Part shown: positions 29,696 through 38,564 of the stretch, one piece after another | Layout: each line of letters opens with the position of its first letter | Position numbering within the stretch: position 1 is the first letter of the stretch | Virus record (IMG/VR): IMGVR_UViG_3300027833_000047 | Span: 1-62,802 of that record | Reading direction: 5' to 3' (one strand) | DNA from: a virus | Length of the DNA stretch: 62,802 bases | Made by a program: the position numbers and the translations under genes | The notes under the pieces: generated by a model | Seen by the model: only the letters and a program-made list of their open reading frames with translations | Told to the model about the DNA's origin: nothing | Databases searched by the model: none

Positions 29696-30556
29696 TTAAA
29701 ATGGTAAGTCTGTGTCTACACCCATTTTTGATTGTGGGTCAGTAGTCTCCTCAGTTTTAGTTGATTCATTTGAACCACCTAAGACTACTTCAGAAGAGTC
29801 ATCACCATATACGTACTTCTTTAGGTCACTACTCCATACAGGTGTTTCACCTCTTGAAATAGCCTCTAAATACTCTACGGGTTTCTGTGCATAAACATCT
29901 TGCCATGTTAACTCATTAGTCATCCATTCTTTCATTTGGGACTCATCCGTATGAATAGGACATGGGTCATCATACATAACCGTTTGCACTACAGTGTACT
30001 CAATACCTTTAGGTGTTTTTGCCTTTGATAGTTCGACCATCAAGTCACGTCCCTCATTAGCGTCGGTCACATCACCCTTTGCTTTCCAAATCGGAATAAT
30101 TTTATCTAAGATACCTTCTTGTTTGTAATTATCTTTAAATCTCCAAAATTTAGGTCCGTGGTCCTCATTATCTCTGTCGATAAGTTTTACAATGTAAAAT
30201 TTACGTGGACGATACTGCCTTGCTAAATCTTTATCGGATTCTTTACCTGTTGAGATTAGCTCTTCGTAAACCTCAGTAAGAGGTGAACGTTCTCCGTCAT
30301 TTTTTCCTGGGTCGTAAAGTTTTGTCCATTTACCATCAATCTGTACCTCATGATACCACACTTCTTTAAAAGGTGATGAACCGTCAGGTGTTGGTAGTAT
30401 ACGTACTCTTTTCTGTCCCGAACTCGTACCTTTTGGTAAATAAGTCGTGAAATAACGTTTTAACCTATCTTCTTGAGAGATAGATTGTTTTCCTGTGTTT
30501 GATTTTGAAGTATTTTGCTCATACTGAGCCAATACCGCGTCTAATGCATTTGCCAT
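29696..30556 (-). CDS. 32: Single-stranded DNA-binding protein gp32
   Basis: A 286-aa homologue of T4 gp32 (301 aa), which coats single-stranded DNA and organises the replisome. The N-terminal basic segment, the core starting RVRILPTPDGSSPFKEVWYH, a Tyr/Arg-rich OB-fold (QYRPRKFYIVKLIDR) and the acidic flexible tail ending MGVDTDLPF are all present. The Cys/His zinc site of T4 gp32 is not visible: there is a single Cys, in DDPCPIH. The gene leads the replication block and has a 145-bp upstream region that also contains the terminator of the 203-aa gene before it. Confidence 0.9.
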   Translation of the reverse strand: MANALDAVLAQYEQNTSKSNTGKQSISQEDRLKRYFTTYLPKGTSSGQKRVRILPTPDGSSPFKEVWYHEVQIDGKWTKLYDPGKNDGERSPLTEVYEELISTGKESDKDLARQYRPRKFYIVKLIDRDNEDHGPKFWRFKDNYKQEGILDKIIPIWKAKGDVTDANEGRDLMVELSKAKTPKGIEYTVVQTVMYDDPCPIHTDESQMKEWMTNELTWQDVYAQKPVEYLEAISRGETPVWSSDLKKYVYGDDSSEVVLGGSNESTKTEETTDPQSKMGVDTDLPF

Positions 30557-30633
30557 AATTTTTCTTTTTTCTCTGTTATTATTTATTTATCGTTTACTCA
30601 ATTATAATATAACAAAGAAAGTCATTAAGTCAA

Positions 30634-30662
30634 ATAAAAAAAGACCATTTAGAATGGTCTTT
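30634..30662 (-). terminator. Rho-independent terminator after the acidic 203-aa gene
   Basis: The minus-strand RNA folds as AAAGACCAUU, CUA loop, AAUGGUCUUU followed by a run of U. The stem is 10 bp. It lies 40 bp past the stop at 30702, closing the two-gene unit 31551-30702 before the gp32 leader begins. Confidence 0.85.
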
Positions 30663-30701
30663 AATTTTTATTTATAAACTTTATATAATATGTAAGGGGT
30701 A

Positions 30702-31313
30702 TTAATATTCTTGTTCTAAAGGTGCGTCAAACGAATCTTTAATATCTCTATCTGAATAACTTTCTACTTCATCAGACGTTAGTACATATTCATTTTTACC
30801 TGTCTTTTCCATATCAGGACCTTTGTCCATAAAGAAATCTGTTAACTTTTGATTATATGGGTAACTATCTAAACTTCTTAATTGTAACTTTTCTTCAGGT
30901 GATTTTTGACGATATTTTTCAACTTTATCTTCTAAACTATTAATTTTAACTAATATTTTATCCATATCAGATAATTTAGAAGTAAGGTCATTTAACCTAT
31001 CCATCATACTATCCATATACTCCTCTTGTTTAGCTGACATATCTTTTTGAGTCGTAACTAAATCAGTTATATCTAACTCTTCTGTCCCACTCTCTTCTAC
31101 ATCTGAATCAGATGAAGGTTCACCAACAACTTCAACATCTGGGTCAGACTCAACATCGACAGGTTGTACATCATCAATCTCAAGTTCAGGACTATCTAAG
31201 TCAAGTTCACCACCTTCAATCGGCTCAGGTAAGTCAGTTTCTTGCTCAGTAATATATTTGTTAATATTATTATATTTACTTATCTCTTCTAATATTTTCT
31301 TATCTACAGACAT
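30702..31313 (-). CDS. Acidic coiled-coil protein, function unknown
   Basis: A 203-aa, very acidic protein. Residues 25-90 are almost all Asp, Glu, Pro, Val and Ser (PVDVESDPDVEVVGEPSSDS), probably disordered. Residues about 95-140 form a likely coiled coil (DRLNDLTSKLSDMDKILVKI, then LEDKVEKYRQK). The C-terminus is mixed. There is no family that I recognise. It follows the 74-aa gene by 13 bp and shares its upstream TATTTATA site and a downstream terminator, so the two form a small late-type unit after the hub gene. A scaffold or virion role is possible. Confidence 0.6.
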   Translation of the reverse strand: MSVDKKILEEISKYNNINKYITEQETDLPEPIEGGELDLDSPELEIDDVQPVDVESDPDVEVVGEPSSDSDVEESGTEELDITDLVTTQKDMSAKQEEYMDSMMDRLNDLTSKLSDMDKILVKINSLEDKVEKYRQKSPEEKLQLRSLDSYPYNQKLTDFFMDKGPDMEKTGKNEYVLTSDEVESYSDRDIKDSFDAPLEQEY

Positions 31314-31326
31314 TTTGTATATTTTT

Positions 31327-31551
31327 TTAACCGTTTAAGAGTGTCTTTACACCATGAGGTGTTTCAACTCTTAAAGTCTTATTTAGTTTCATTGAGTTAT
31401 CGACCCTTTCAATAAGTCCGTCTCTCATTCTTACGGTATAACAATCTCCGGTGTCTAAATCACAAACTTCTTTGTAACCGTTACCTGTATTTTTTTCAGT
31501 TATTCTAGTGTCTTTTGACAAAAACTGGTCTAATAATGCTTTAGTATCCAT
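31327..31551 (-). CDS. Small protein, function unknown
   Basis: A 74-aa protein. The first 20 residues form a helix (MDTKALLDQFLSKDTR). The rest is beta-type with two Cys (KEVCDLDTGDCYTVRMRDG) and ends VETPHGVKTLLNG. No family is recognised. A TATTTATA site lies 11 nt before the ATG, and the gene is the first of a two-gene unit. Its reading frame is clean and its start fits the spacing seen for structural genes, so it is probably real. Confidence 0.6.
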   Translation of the reverse strand: MDTKALLDQFLSKDTRITEKNTGNGYKEVCDLDTGDCYTVRMRDGLIERVDNSMKLNKTLRVETPHGVKTLLNG

Positions 31552-31562
31552 AATCTTTTATT

Positions 31563-31570
31563 TATAAATA
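31563..31570 (-). promoter_or_regulatory. TATTTATA motif upstream of the 74-aa gene
   Basis: Sense-strand TATTTATA, 11 nt before the ATG at 31551, in the 44-bp gap after the hub gene. Confidence 0.4.
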
Positions 31571-31595
31571 TACGATAAATGTTCTTTTTCTTAAA

Positions 31596-34500
31596 TTAAC
31601 TTCGATTCCAAACATTTATTTTGGCTTTAAAAACCGCTTCCGCCGTATCAAAAAGTTTTTTTGACTCAGTATTCGTTGTTAAATCATGGTTTACTGATGC
31701 GATAATTGAATCATCTATATTACTACCTGCGGTTAATTCTTTATCTAATGTAGTAAATCTAAAGGTATAATACCATAAGTAAGCAAAAGTTTTAGGTAAG
31801 TTACCATTAATTGTCGTATTAACTAAAAACGCATCAATTATTTGTTCGTACTGTGAACATACTTGATTCATAAACGTAATTGAATCTCCTGGCGATTTAA
31901 ATGAAAGATAAGGAATTGCATAATCACTATCATTAACACACACTTGTTCTTCAAAATTAATTGTCCATCTTGCATTTTCTTTAAGATTTTTTAGGTTGAA
32001 GTGATTATTATTAATACTAACTACATTACTTCCTTTACCATTTTCAACATAACCAACACCGAAAATAAATTGTTTTACATTATCGTTAAAACTACTACTT
32101 CCGTCAATTAAAGTTTTAAATTTAGTTTCAGTGATACTTTTTCGTGTAATATCAACATAAGGTTTACTAACTTTTTGTACTGCAACACATTTTTGATTGT
32201 CAGCGATTTGTGTTTTCGCTCCACTCTTAGTAGAACTATTTTTGATATCTGTGGACCTAGTAACGGTATCCGCAGTAGAACCTTCGAGAGTCGGTATTCT
32301 CCTAACTTCTGATAAGTAATTTTGTACAATTTCTCTATTTACGCTCGATATTAAACCGTCTGGCATTTTTAACGAATATTTTGACATTCGTACACCCTCA
32401 AAAGTTGTTTGAAAGTCTCTTGTGGTTATGTCATGAGTAACACTAGTAATTAAATAAGGTCCATAAAACATTGGTACGTATCTTAAATTAAAATACATTG
32501 TAGGTTGAATCATAACATTACCCATAGAAGTAACACTACAATTATAACTAGACGCCTTATAAAAATTATATAAACTTACGGACTGTTGTGCTACTTTTTG
32601 TCCTTCGGCCTGTGACCCCATATCTGCGAGTATCTGAAATGTTGGTGCAATATTTTTTCTTTGGGACATATCAATGTTAATTGCTTTAAATATACTTTGA
32701 TTTTGTACACCAAAATCCACATTGAACGCAACAACTTTATTTCTATTTGAAAAGTTAGTAACTCCATCTTCAGAGGCTCTAACACTATTTTGTGATGGTA
32801 TTGAGATATCAAAAGAGTCATCACCATATAAGTAATTATCGTTTTCCGGTGACGTATTTATTTTTTCGGCGGGTTTACCAACATATATAGCCAATAATTT
32901 AGGTTCAGATGTATGGGTATCTACCTCTAAAAATGTTCCAAAAGTATTATTCGCAATATCACTAAAAGCCGGATTAGGCATACCCTCCTTAACTCTTTCA
33001 TTCCTACCATAGAAATTAGAATAAGATGGTGTCGGCATAAAGATAAAATTATTTTTTTCTAAAATACTCCCTATTAAATCCAATACACTTGTTTGTGCTA
33101 AATTACTTTTTAGAAACCCCCTTAATTGATTAATATCAATAATAACTTTATCCCCGATAGGTCTATTAGCCTTATCTAAAAATAAAAATTGTTCAAATAA
33201 TGTTTTATTTTTAACATCTTGTCCAGATATCCACCTATCATTAAAATTTTTAAATGTTTCCCATAGTTCGGTTTTTAAAGCTCCACCTTTATCGTCTAAC
33301 TTAGAAATTCTCGATTGAGTATTATTTACTTTAACTGTCGGTAACGTTTTATTTAAACTTGTAAATATTTGATTTAACATGTCATTTTGAAATGTGACTT
33401 GTTCAGACATGAAAGCATCAAACGTTTGTTGAAAATCACTTTTTGTTAGATTATTGTTCTCCATTTTTTGTGTCACAAAAACTTTAATTATTTGTGACAA
33501 ATCTCTCACATTTTCTTTAGTGAATTGGATATCCATGGTTGGGAAAAAATCAGTTATGAATGAACCATTATCACTATACATTAAATCAAAATCATCATAG
33601 TAACCAACACGTAAGTATAACTCATCCCAAGCTTCAGGTGACGCTCCTTGACTACCAGCTAATGTCGTGGCATTTGTTGCGGTAGGGACAGAACCCTCCC
33701 TATAGTAACTAAAATCAATTGGGTCTATTGGAATAATACTTTCGACAGATGAGAAAGAATCGAAGACCCTTCTATTAAACCTTCCAGGGTTACCTATTTT
33801 TAATATAACATCCTTTTCTTGTATTGCTGTTTTATTTAAATTAACAAACTGTTCCATCTGTTTATCAGAAATACTTTTAACATCATTTATTGAATTATTT
33901 GTCAGTTCGGGCTTATCTACAATTAATAAACTTTTCATCACCTTTTCAATATTATAATCGTATTCTACGTTAAATGACCCTAAATACTCATCATCATTTG
34001 GTGTTGTTGGGTTAAAAACTATATCTTCATAGTCCTTATCTTTTTTACAAAAATTTAAAAAGTGTTTTTCAAATTCATCTAACATCTCTTTAGAGAAGAT
34101 AGCAAAAATTTCCTCAATAGATTTATATGCTCTGTCATTATCCTTATTAATAACATTAAAGGCATCTTGTTGGGTATCTCCCGTATCAATAACTTTAATA
34201 TATTGAGTTGTTTTAGGTTTTCTTACCCACTCATTATTATAGTAACCATAGTGAGATGATGCCCACAACGACCTAACATTACCGTTTTGAATAGATTTAT
34301 TGTTGATATCTATATTTTGAGTTAAGTGGTTTTGTGAGTTTAGACACTCTCTTTGGGCTTGTGTAAACTTTAAATAACCTGAAGATGGTATTATTAACAT
34401 CTTAGAATTATTAACTGCGTTTCCTGTATTTCCTGACGTTCCTATCGCGGATAACAATTCAAAAGTAGATAAATTAAAATCAAAACTATTATTACCTTCA

Positions 34501-37500
34501 ATATCAAAGTACTGGTAGTAACTATCATAACTTAAAGTATTAAGTACATTACTTTGGTCATATCCCGCAGGTAAAAAATTACTTTGTGATTTACCTAATT
34601 TAAATTGACCCTTATTAAATAAGTCATTTATTTCAGTGTTGGTATACCCCGTTAATGGTGACTTACCTGTAAAGAATTTGTAAGTATCATTCACCACTTT
34701 AGGGTAAAATCCATTGCTAGTAAATTGATGATTAAAATTAATAAGTGTACCAGGAAGTGTTGGATTTATTATGTTGGGTATAAGTACTGGAACTATTTCA
34801 GTTTTTTGAGGAACATAGGTCGTACTCCCTCCCGTATAGTTTTGTACATCATAAACTTTATTTATATCATTAGTAATTGGGTCATAAGCGTTAACATAAT
34901 CAAAATCTTTCCATATTCCGTCAAGAATGTCTCCATTACCTATTTTATCTTCTTTATATCTATGCCATATTGAACCATATTTTAATAACCAAAGATATGG
35001 TATTTTATGTATCGCAGCAAATTTACTTAGACCCGCGTAAATATTATCACCCCACTTAGTGGTATTGACTCCAGCGTCGCTAGTGTTTTTTGTTAAATAT
35101 TTTTCGCTAAGTGTCGGTAATGGTAATGAATTAAGATAAATATACCCTAAACCCACATATGGATTTATTACTCCGTTGGTTTCTCCCGACACCCCTTTTA
35201 ATAATGCATTGGTAAAGTAAGGAGTATTTAATAACGAAGTTGTTTGTATTGAAGTTAGATTATTTGTTGCGGTGTTATAATCAGTACCGTAGTCAATTGG
35301 ACTTTCCGTTAAATAAAAATCCTTATTTTCTCTATTAAAGTAATAATCTTTAGCTTGAGCATTTGTTTGATATTGTGTACTATCACTATTATTACTAGTG
35401 TTTTGATTTGGGTTTGATGGGTAGTTTTTATCGTATTGAAAATAAGTAATAAAGTTATTTTTATATCTTACATCATCAGACGATTGGTCGTCAAATGTGG
35501 AAATAGTTTTTTTAAGTACATTAAAACTCATAACATCAGTAGTACTATTCGCCCTATAAATCTCGGATATATCTTTACCTTTAGAAATGTTTTTTTGTAA
35601 CCAATCAAGATTATTAAATGGATAAACATCCATTAACGTAGTCGCATTTGATGAAGTACCTGTAATATAAGTTTCTAAATCTTTCACGGACTCTGTTGCA
35701 GATATTACCTCAACTGAACTTGTGTTCATACTTTCTTGACTATAAATGCCGAAGTCGTTATCTACATAACCTTTTATATAATTTTGAGTATAAATATCTC
35801 TAGATTTTCTAGCAAAATAACTACCTTCTCCATTATTAGAAATCGATAATAGGTACTGATTAAAAGTCGATGCGTTAAATTTAAATTCCTTAAAAATCTT
35901 CATTAATTCAGGAATGTTCTCCACACCGTCTTTTATATTAGATGATTCGAAATCCGCTAATACATTATATAATGTTTTTCTAAAATTATTATTTCTAATA
36001 ACTTTACTATAATTCGCCCCTAAATAAGTTCTTTCATATATTTCATAAAAAAATGAGACAAACTCTTCATTTGTATATGGCGCAACATTAAAAGGAAACT
36101 CTACAGAGTTTATTCCAATATATTTAGAGACTTGAGTTTCATTACCATAATTTATGTTAATATTAGGTTTATCTTTTTCTAATGAAGCGGTAATATACTC
36201 CTCAGTAAATTGTATTTCAGGCCAAAGATTATAGTTCCATCCTTGAAGTTCACTGGTGACATTAGACCCTCCAGGATATGTTAAAGTATAGTTGGTATCA
36301 TTATTTTCATCCGTCTCTTCAATGAAATATTGAGGCCACGGATAAACTATTTGAGTGTTTTTTAAAGCATCTGACTTACCATCAACTTTTACAGTCTTTA
36401 ATGATGCTTTAGACGCATCAACACCGAAAGATTTTTCAGGTGGCATAATTGCGGTTAACCTCACTGGATTATCTCTAACGTCCCAAGCCCTACTATGGGT
36501 ATTATCCATTAATCGATAAAACGCCTCAGCGTTTGCGCAGATTACGGCTAAAACATTATTTATTGTTGGGTTAAACCCTAAACCCACATCTGAGCTTATT
36601 ATTTTTTTAGCTAACGCTTCGGATAGTTTTGTTTCGATTTCCTCCTTCATTCTCTTGTATGTGGTTTCAATCTTCGCTAATTTAGCTAAAAAACTACCAT
36701 TTTGAAAATTGGCACCTTTAAACACATTACCAAAGGCAATAAGTACTGAAGGATTATCCGTTTCCTGTAACCCACCGTCAGGACCTACCTTATAACTTTT
36801 GGAAGAAACTTTAAACGCCGCCTTAATCTTCCCTTCAAACTCACTTAATTGAGCGTCTGTTGGTTCATTACCATTACGTTTAATATATGTCGACTTATAA
36901 TCTATAACCTCAGGGTCCGTGATTTCTTGTATTAAATCACTTGTTTTAATATTAACGGCTATTTTTGAAGGGGATGTTTTATCCTCTATAACATAAGTCC
37001 CCGGATTATAACCAAATGTAGGATTATCTGTTAGGTACTTATTACCCTCAAGTATAGCGATTTGTAGTTTTGATATCGCAGTTCTACGTCCCTGTTCATC
37101 AAGTTCCTTTTTCAAACCATATAAAGTGGTTGCTTTAGTGTCGTTTAAAACATATATAGAAGTTGAGTCAACAAACTCACTAAACCAATTATCGGTAATA
37201 TCTGGAAAAATACTTCTCCTAAACCTAGAAATTCCCCTTTCATAATTAACAACATTATTTAGAACTGACATATCTTCTTTGGAATACGCTTCCATAACAT
37301 AACGGTTAAAATACTCTAATCTCATTCTCATCTGATTAAGAGTTATTTCGGGAAAGTCTTCTTCAACTAACCCTTTTGACTTATATAAAGAATAAACTTC
37401 TTTAATTTTTTCCATACCTTTAGTCGTATCTATCTTATCTATGGCTACGGTTCCACCCGCGGGTATACCCTTAACATTTTCAAGTTCATAACTTTTAGGG

Positions 37501-38255
37501 TACATATGTGGTGTAGTATACAAATAATCTAATAACGTGTCCTTTAAGAACGCATGTGACCTTGCAACATATGAAGTTGTTATTCGGTAACTACCGTCTG
37601 CCGGGTCAAATCTAGCGTTAAAGTCTTTTAACATTAACTCTAACTTAATAGCTTTACCATAATGACCTTTTACTGTTAATATAAAAATTGGGTAAGGTAA
37701 GTTCATAAATATTGAATAAGGTGACTTATCCCCTCTTTCAAATAAAACCCTTCCCTGTACATCGGTCATTTCAATAGTAACTGTAGGTACAAACGCCGGA
37801 TTCATTTTTATATTAATACGAGTAATACCTAATAATTGAGTATCAACCCCTCTTCCTGAACTAAATATGTCATTTTCACTCTTATTATTTTGTCCAGGCA
37901 AAAATTGGTCAGTCCATGTAGAATCGAAATATTTTGGGTCGTCAGATTCTTTACCACCTAAATTAACATTGGGTTCTTTTTGAGTTTGTGGGTTACCTTC
38001 CATAAAGTTAACCTTTAGTTGAGCAACACCTACATTTTTAACACTATCCTCATAGTTAGAGCCAATCGCCAATTTTGTTCTCGGAATCACTCTAGCCTCC
38101 AAATTGGCGTAAGTTATTAAATTTTCTTGTTTAACATTGCGTTCTTCAACCGTACCGTCAGAATTGACAACTTTATTAGGGTCAACTACTACGACATTAT
38201 CGTATTCGGTTTCAACATAAACCTTATCATTACCAAAAAATTTATTATCTGCCAT
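31596..38255 (-). CDS. Giant baseplate hub protein with C-terminal lysozyme/glucosaminidase-like domain
   Basis: A 2219-aa protein. The N-terminal part has beta-rich segments typical of hub proteins (VTIEMTDVQGRVLFERGDKS, then PYPIFILTVKGHYGKAI). Near residues 1900-1950 a hub-type segment reads NVMIQPTMYFNLRYVPMF, then GPYLITSVTHDI and a closing Phe/Arg strand. The last 170 residues resemble a muramidase or glucosaminidase domain: FIFGVGYVENGKGSNVV, then NNNHFNLKN, then IPYLSFKSPGDSITFMNQV. In T4 the hub lysozyme is a domain of gp5. Here it would sit on one giant polypeptide, presumably cutting peptidoglycan during entry. Assignment of the enzyme is by motif pattern only. The start overlaps the end of the gp53-like gene by 11 bp. 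Confidence 0.7.
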   Translation of the reverse strand: MADNKFFGNDKVYVETEYDNVVVVDPNKVVNSDGTVEERNVKQENLITYANLEARVIPRTKLAIGSNYEDSVKNVGVAQLKVNFMEGNPQTQKEPNVNLGGKESDDPKYFDSTWTDQFLPGQNNKSENDIFSSGRGVDTQLLGITRINIKMNPAFVPTVTIEMTDVQGRVLFERGDKSPYSIFMNLPYPIFILTVKGHYGKAIKLELMLKDFNARFDPADGSYRITTSYVARSHAFLKDTLLDYLYTTPHMYPKSYELENVKGIPAGGTVAIDKIDTTKGMEKIKEVYSLYKSKGLVEEDFPEITLNQMRMRLEYFNRYVMEAYSKEDMSVLNNVVNYERGISRFRRSIFPDITDNWFSEFVDSTSIYVLNDTKATTLYGLKKELDEQGRRTAISKLQIAILEGNKYLTDNPTFGYNPGTYVIEDKTSPSKIAVNIKTSDLIQEITDPEVIDYKSTYIKRNGNEPTDAQLSEFEGKIKAAFKVSSKSYKVGPDGGLQETDNPSVLIAFGNVFKGANFQNGSFLAKLAKIETTYKRMKEEIETKLSEALAKKIISSDVGLGFNPTINNVLAVICANAEAFYRLMDNTHSRAWDVRDNPVRLTAIMPPEKSFGVDASKASLKTVKVDGKSDALKNTQIVYPWPQYFIEETDENNDTNYTLTYPGGSNVTSELQGWNYNLWPEIQFTEEYITASLEKDKPNININYGNETQVSKYIGINSVEFPFNVAPYTNEEFVSFFYEIYERTYLGANYSKVIRNNNFRKTLYNVLADFESSNIKDGVENIPELMKIFKEFKFNASTFNQYLLSISNNGEGSYFARKSRDIYTQNYIKGYVDNDFGIYSQESMNTSSVEVISATESVKDLETYITGTSSNATTLMDVYPFNNLDWLQKNISKGKDISEIYRANSTTDVMSFNVLKKTISTFDDQSSDDVRYKNNFITYFQYDKNYPSNPNQNTSNNSDSTQYQTNAQAKDYYFNRENKDFYLTESPIDYGTDYNTATNNLTSIQTTSLLNTPYFTNALLKGVSGETNGVINPYVGLGYIYLNSLPLPTLSEKYLTKNTSDAGVNTTKWGDNIYAGLSKFAAIHKIPYLWLLKYGSIWHRYKEDKIGNGDILDGIWKDFDYVNAYDPITNDINKVYDVQNYTGGSTTYVPQKTEIVPVLIPNIINPTLPGTLINFNHQFTSNGFYPKVVNDTYKFFTGKSPLTGYTNTEINDLFNKGQFKLGKSQSNFLPAGYDQSNVLNTLSYDSYYQYFDIEGNNSFDFNLSTFELLSAIGTSGNTGNAVNNSKMLIIPSSGYLKFTQAQRECLNSQNHLTQNIDINNKSIQNGNVRSLWASSHYGYYNNEWVRKPKTTQYIKVIDTGDTQQDAFNVINKDNDRAYKSIEEIFAIFSKEMLDEFEKHFLNFCKKDKDYEDIVFNPTTPNDDEYLGSFNVEYDYNIEKVMKSLLIVDKPELTNNSINDVKSISDKQMEQFVNLNKTAIQEKDVILKIGNPGRFNRRVFDSFSSVESIIPIDPIDFSYYREGSVPTATNATTLAGSQGASPEAWDELYLRVGYYDDFDLMYSDNGSFITDFFPTMDIQFTKENVRDLSQIIKVFVTQKMENNNLTKSDFQQTFDAFMSEQVTFQNDMLNQIFTSLNKTLPTVKVNNTQSRISKLDDKGGALKTELWETFKNFNDRWISGQDVKNKTLFEQFLFLDKANRPIGDKVIIDINQLRGFLKSNLAQTSVLDLIGSILEKNNFIFMPTPSYSNFYGRNERVKEGMPNPAFSDIANNTFGTFLEVDTHTSEPKLLAIYVGKPAEKINTSPENDNYLYGDDSFDISIPSQNSVRASEDGVTNFSNRNKVVAFNVDFGVQNQSIFKAINIDMSQRKNIAPTFQILADMGSQAEGQKVAQQSVSLYNFYKASSYNCSVTSMGNVMIQPTMYFNLRYVPMFYGPYLITSVTHDITTRDFQTTFEGVRMSKYSLKMPDGLISSVNREIVQNYLSEVRRIPTLEGSTADTVTRSTDIKNSSTKSGAKTQIADNQKCVAVQKVSKPYVDITRKSITETKFKTLIDGSSSFNDNVKQFIFGVGYVENGKGSNVVSINNNHFNLKNLKENARWTINFEEQVCVNDSDYAIPYLSFKSPGDSITFMNQVCSQYEQIIDAFLVNTTINGNLPKTFAYLWYYTFRFTTLDKELTAGSNIDDSIIASVNHDLTTNTESKKLFDTAEAVFKAKINVWNRS

Positions 38256-38562
38256 AATAGAAGAAATGGTTTTCTACCGCCGCTTTGTAATCCTGTAAAG
38301 AATTTGTTAGGGGAAATGGTATAAAAAGTAATGCGTTATCCGGTATATTAGACTCTAAACCACCATACTGTGGATTTGCTGCCAATATTAACCAACCAAA
38401 ATATGGTGACTCATAAAACTCATAACTTAGTTTATCTAACCTACTACGACCAGTCCTAAAAATATATCTCTTATCTGAAGGCTTTGATGGTATTCTAACG
38501 AACGGAACAACTGATTGTTGTCCATTAACTAAAAAGTCAGTATATCTATTCCAATATCTCAT
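38245..38562 (-). CDS. 53: Baseplate wedge protein gp53-like (LysM-like)
   Basis: A 105-aa protein. The core reads FRTGRSRLDKLSYEFYESP, then YFGWLILAANPQYGG and IPDNALLFIPFP. This matches the pattern of small LysM-like baseplate proteins (T4 gp53, P2 gpX): a strand, two helices that place a Tyr/Trp pair, and a final strand. Such proteins clamp the wedge or hub. It lies between the 1588-aa baseplate protein (2-nt gap) and the hub gene (11-bp overlap), which fits. It is shorter than T4 gp53 (196 aa), so the call is a family resemblance. Confidence 0.6.
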   Translation of the reverse strand: MRYWNRYTDFLVNGQQSVVPFVRIPSKPSDKRYIFRTGRSRLDKLSYEFYESPYFGWLILAANPQYGGLESNIPDNALLFIPFPLTNSLQDYKAAVENHFFYYGR

Positions 38563-38564
38563 AA

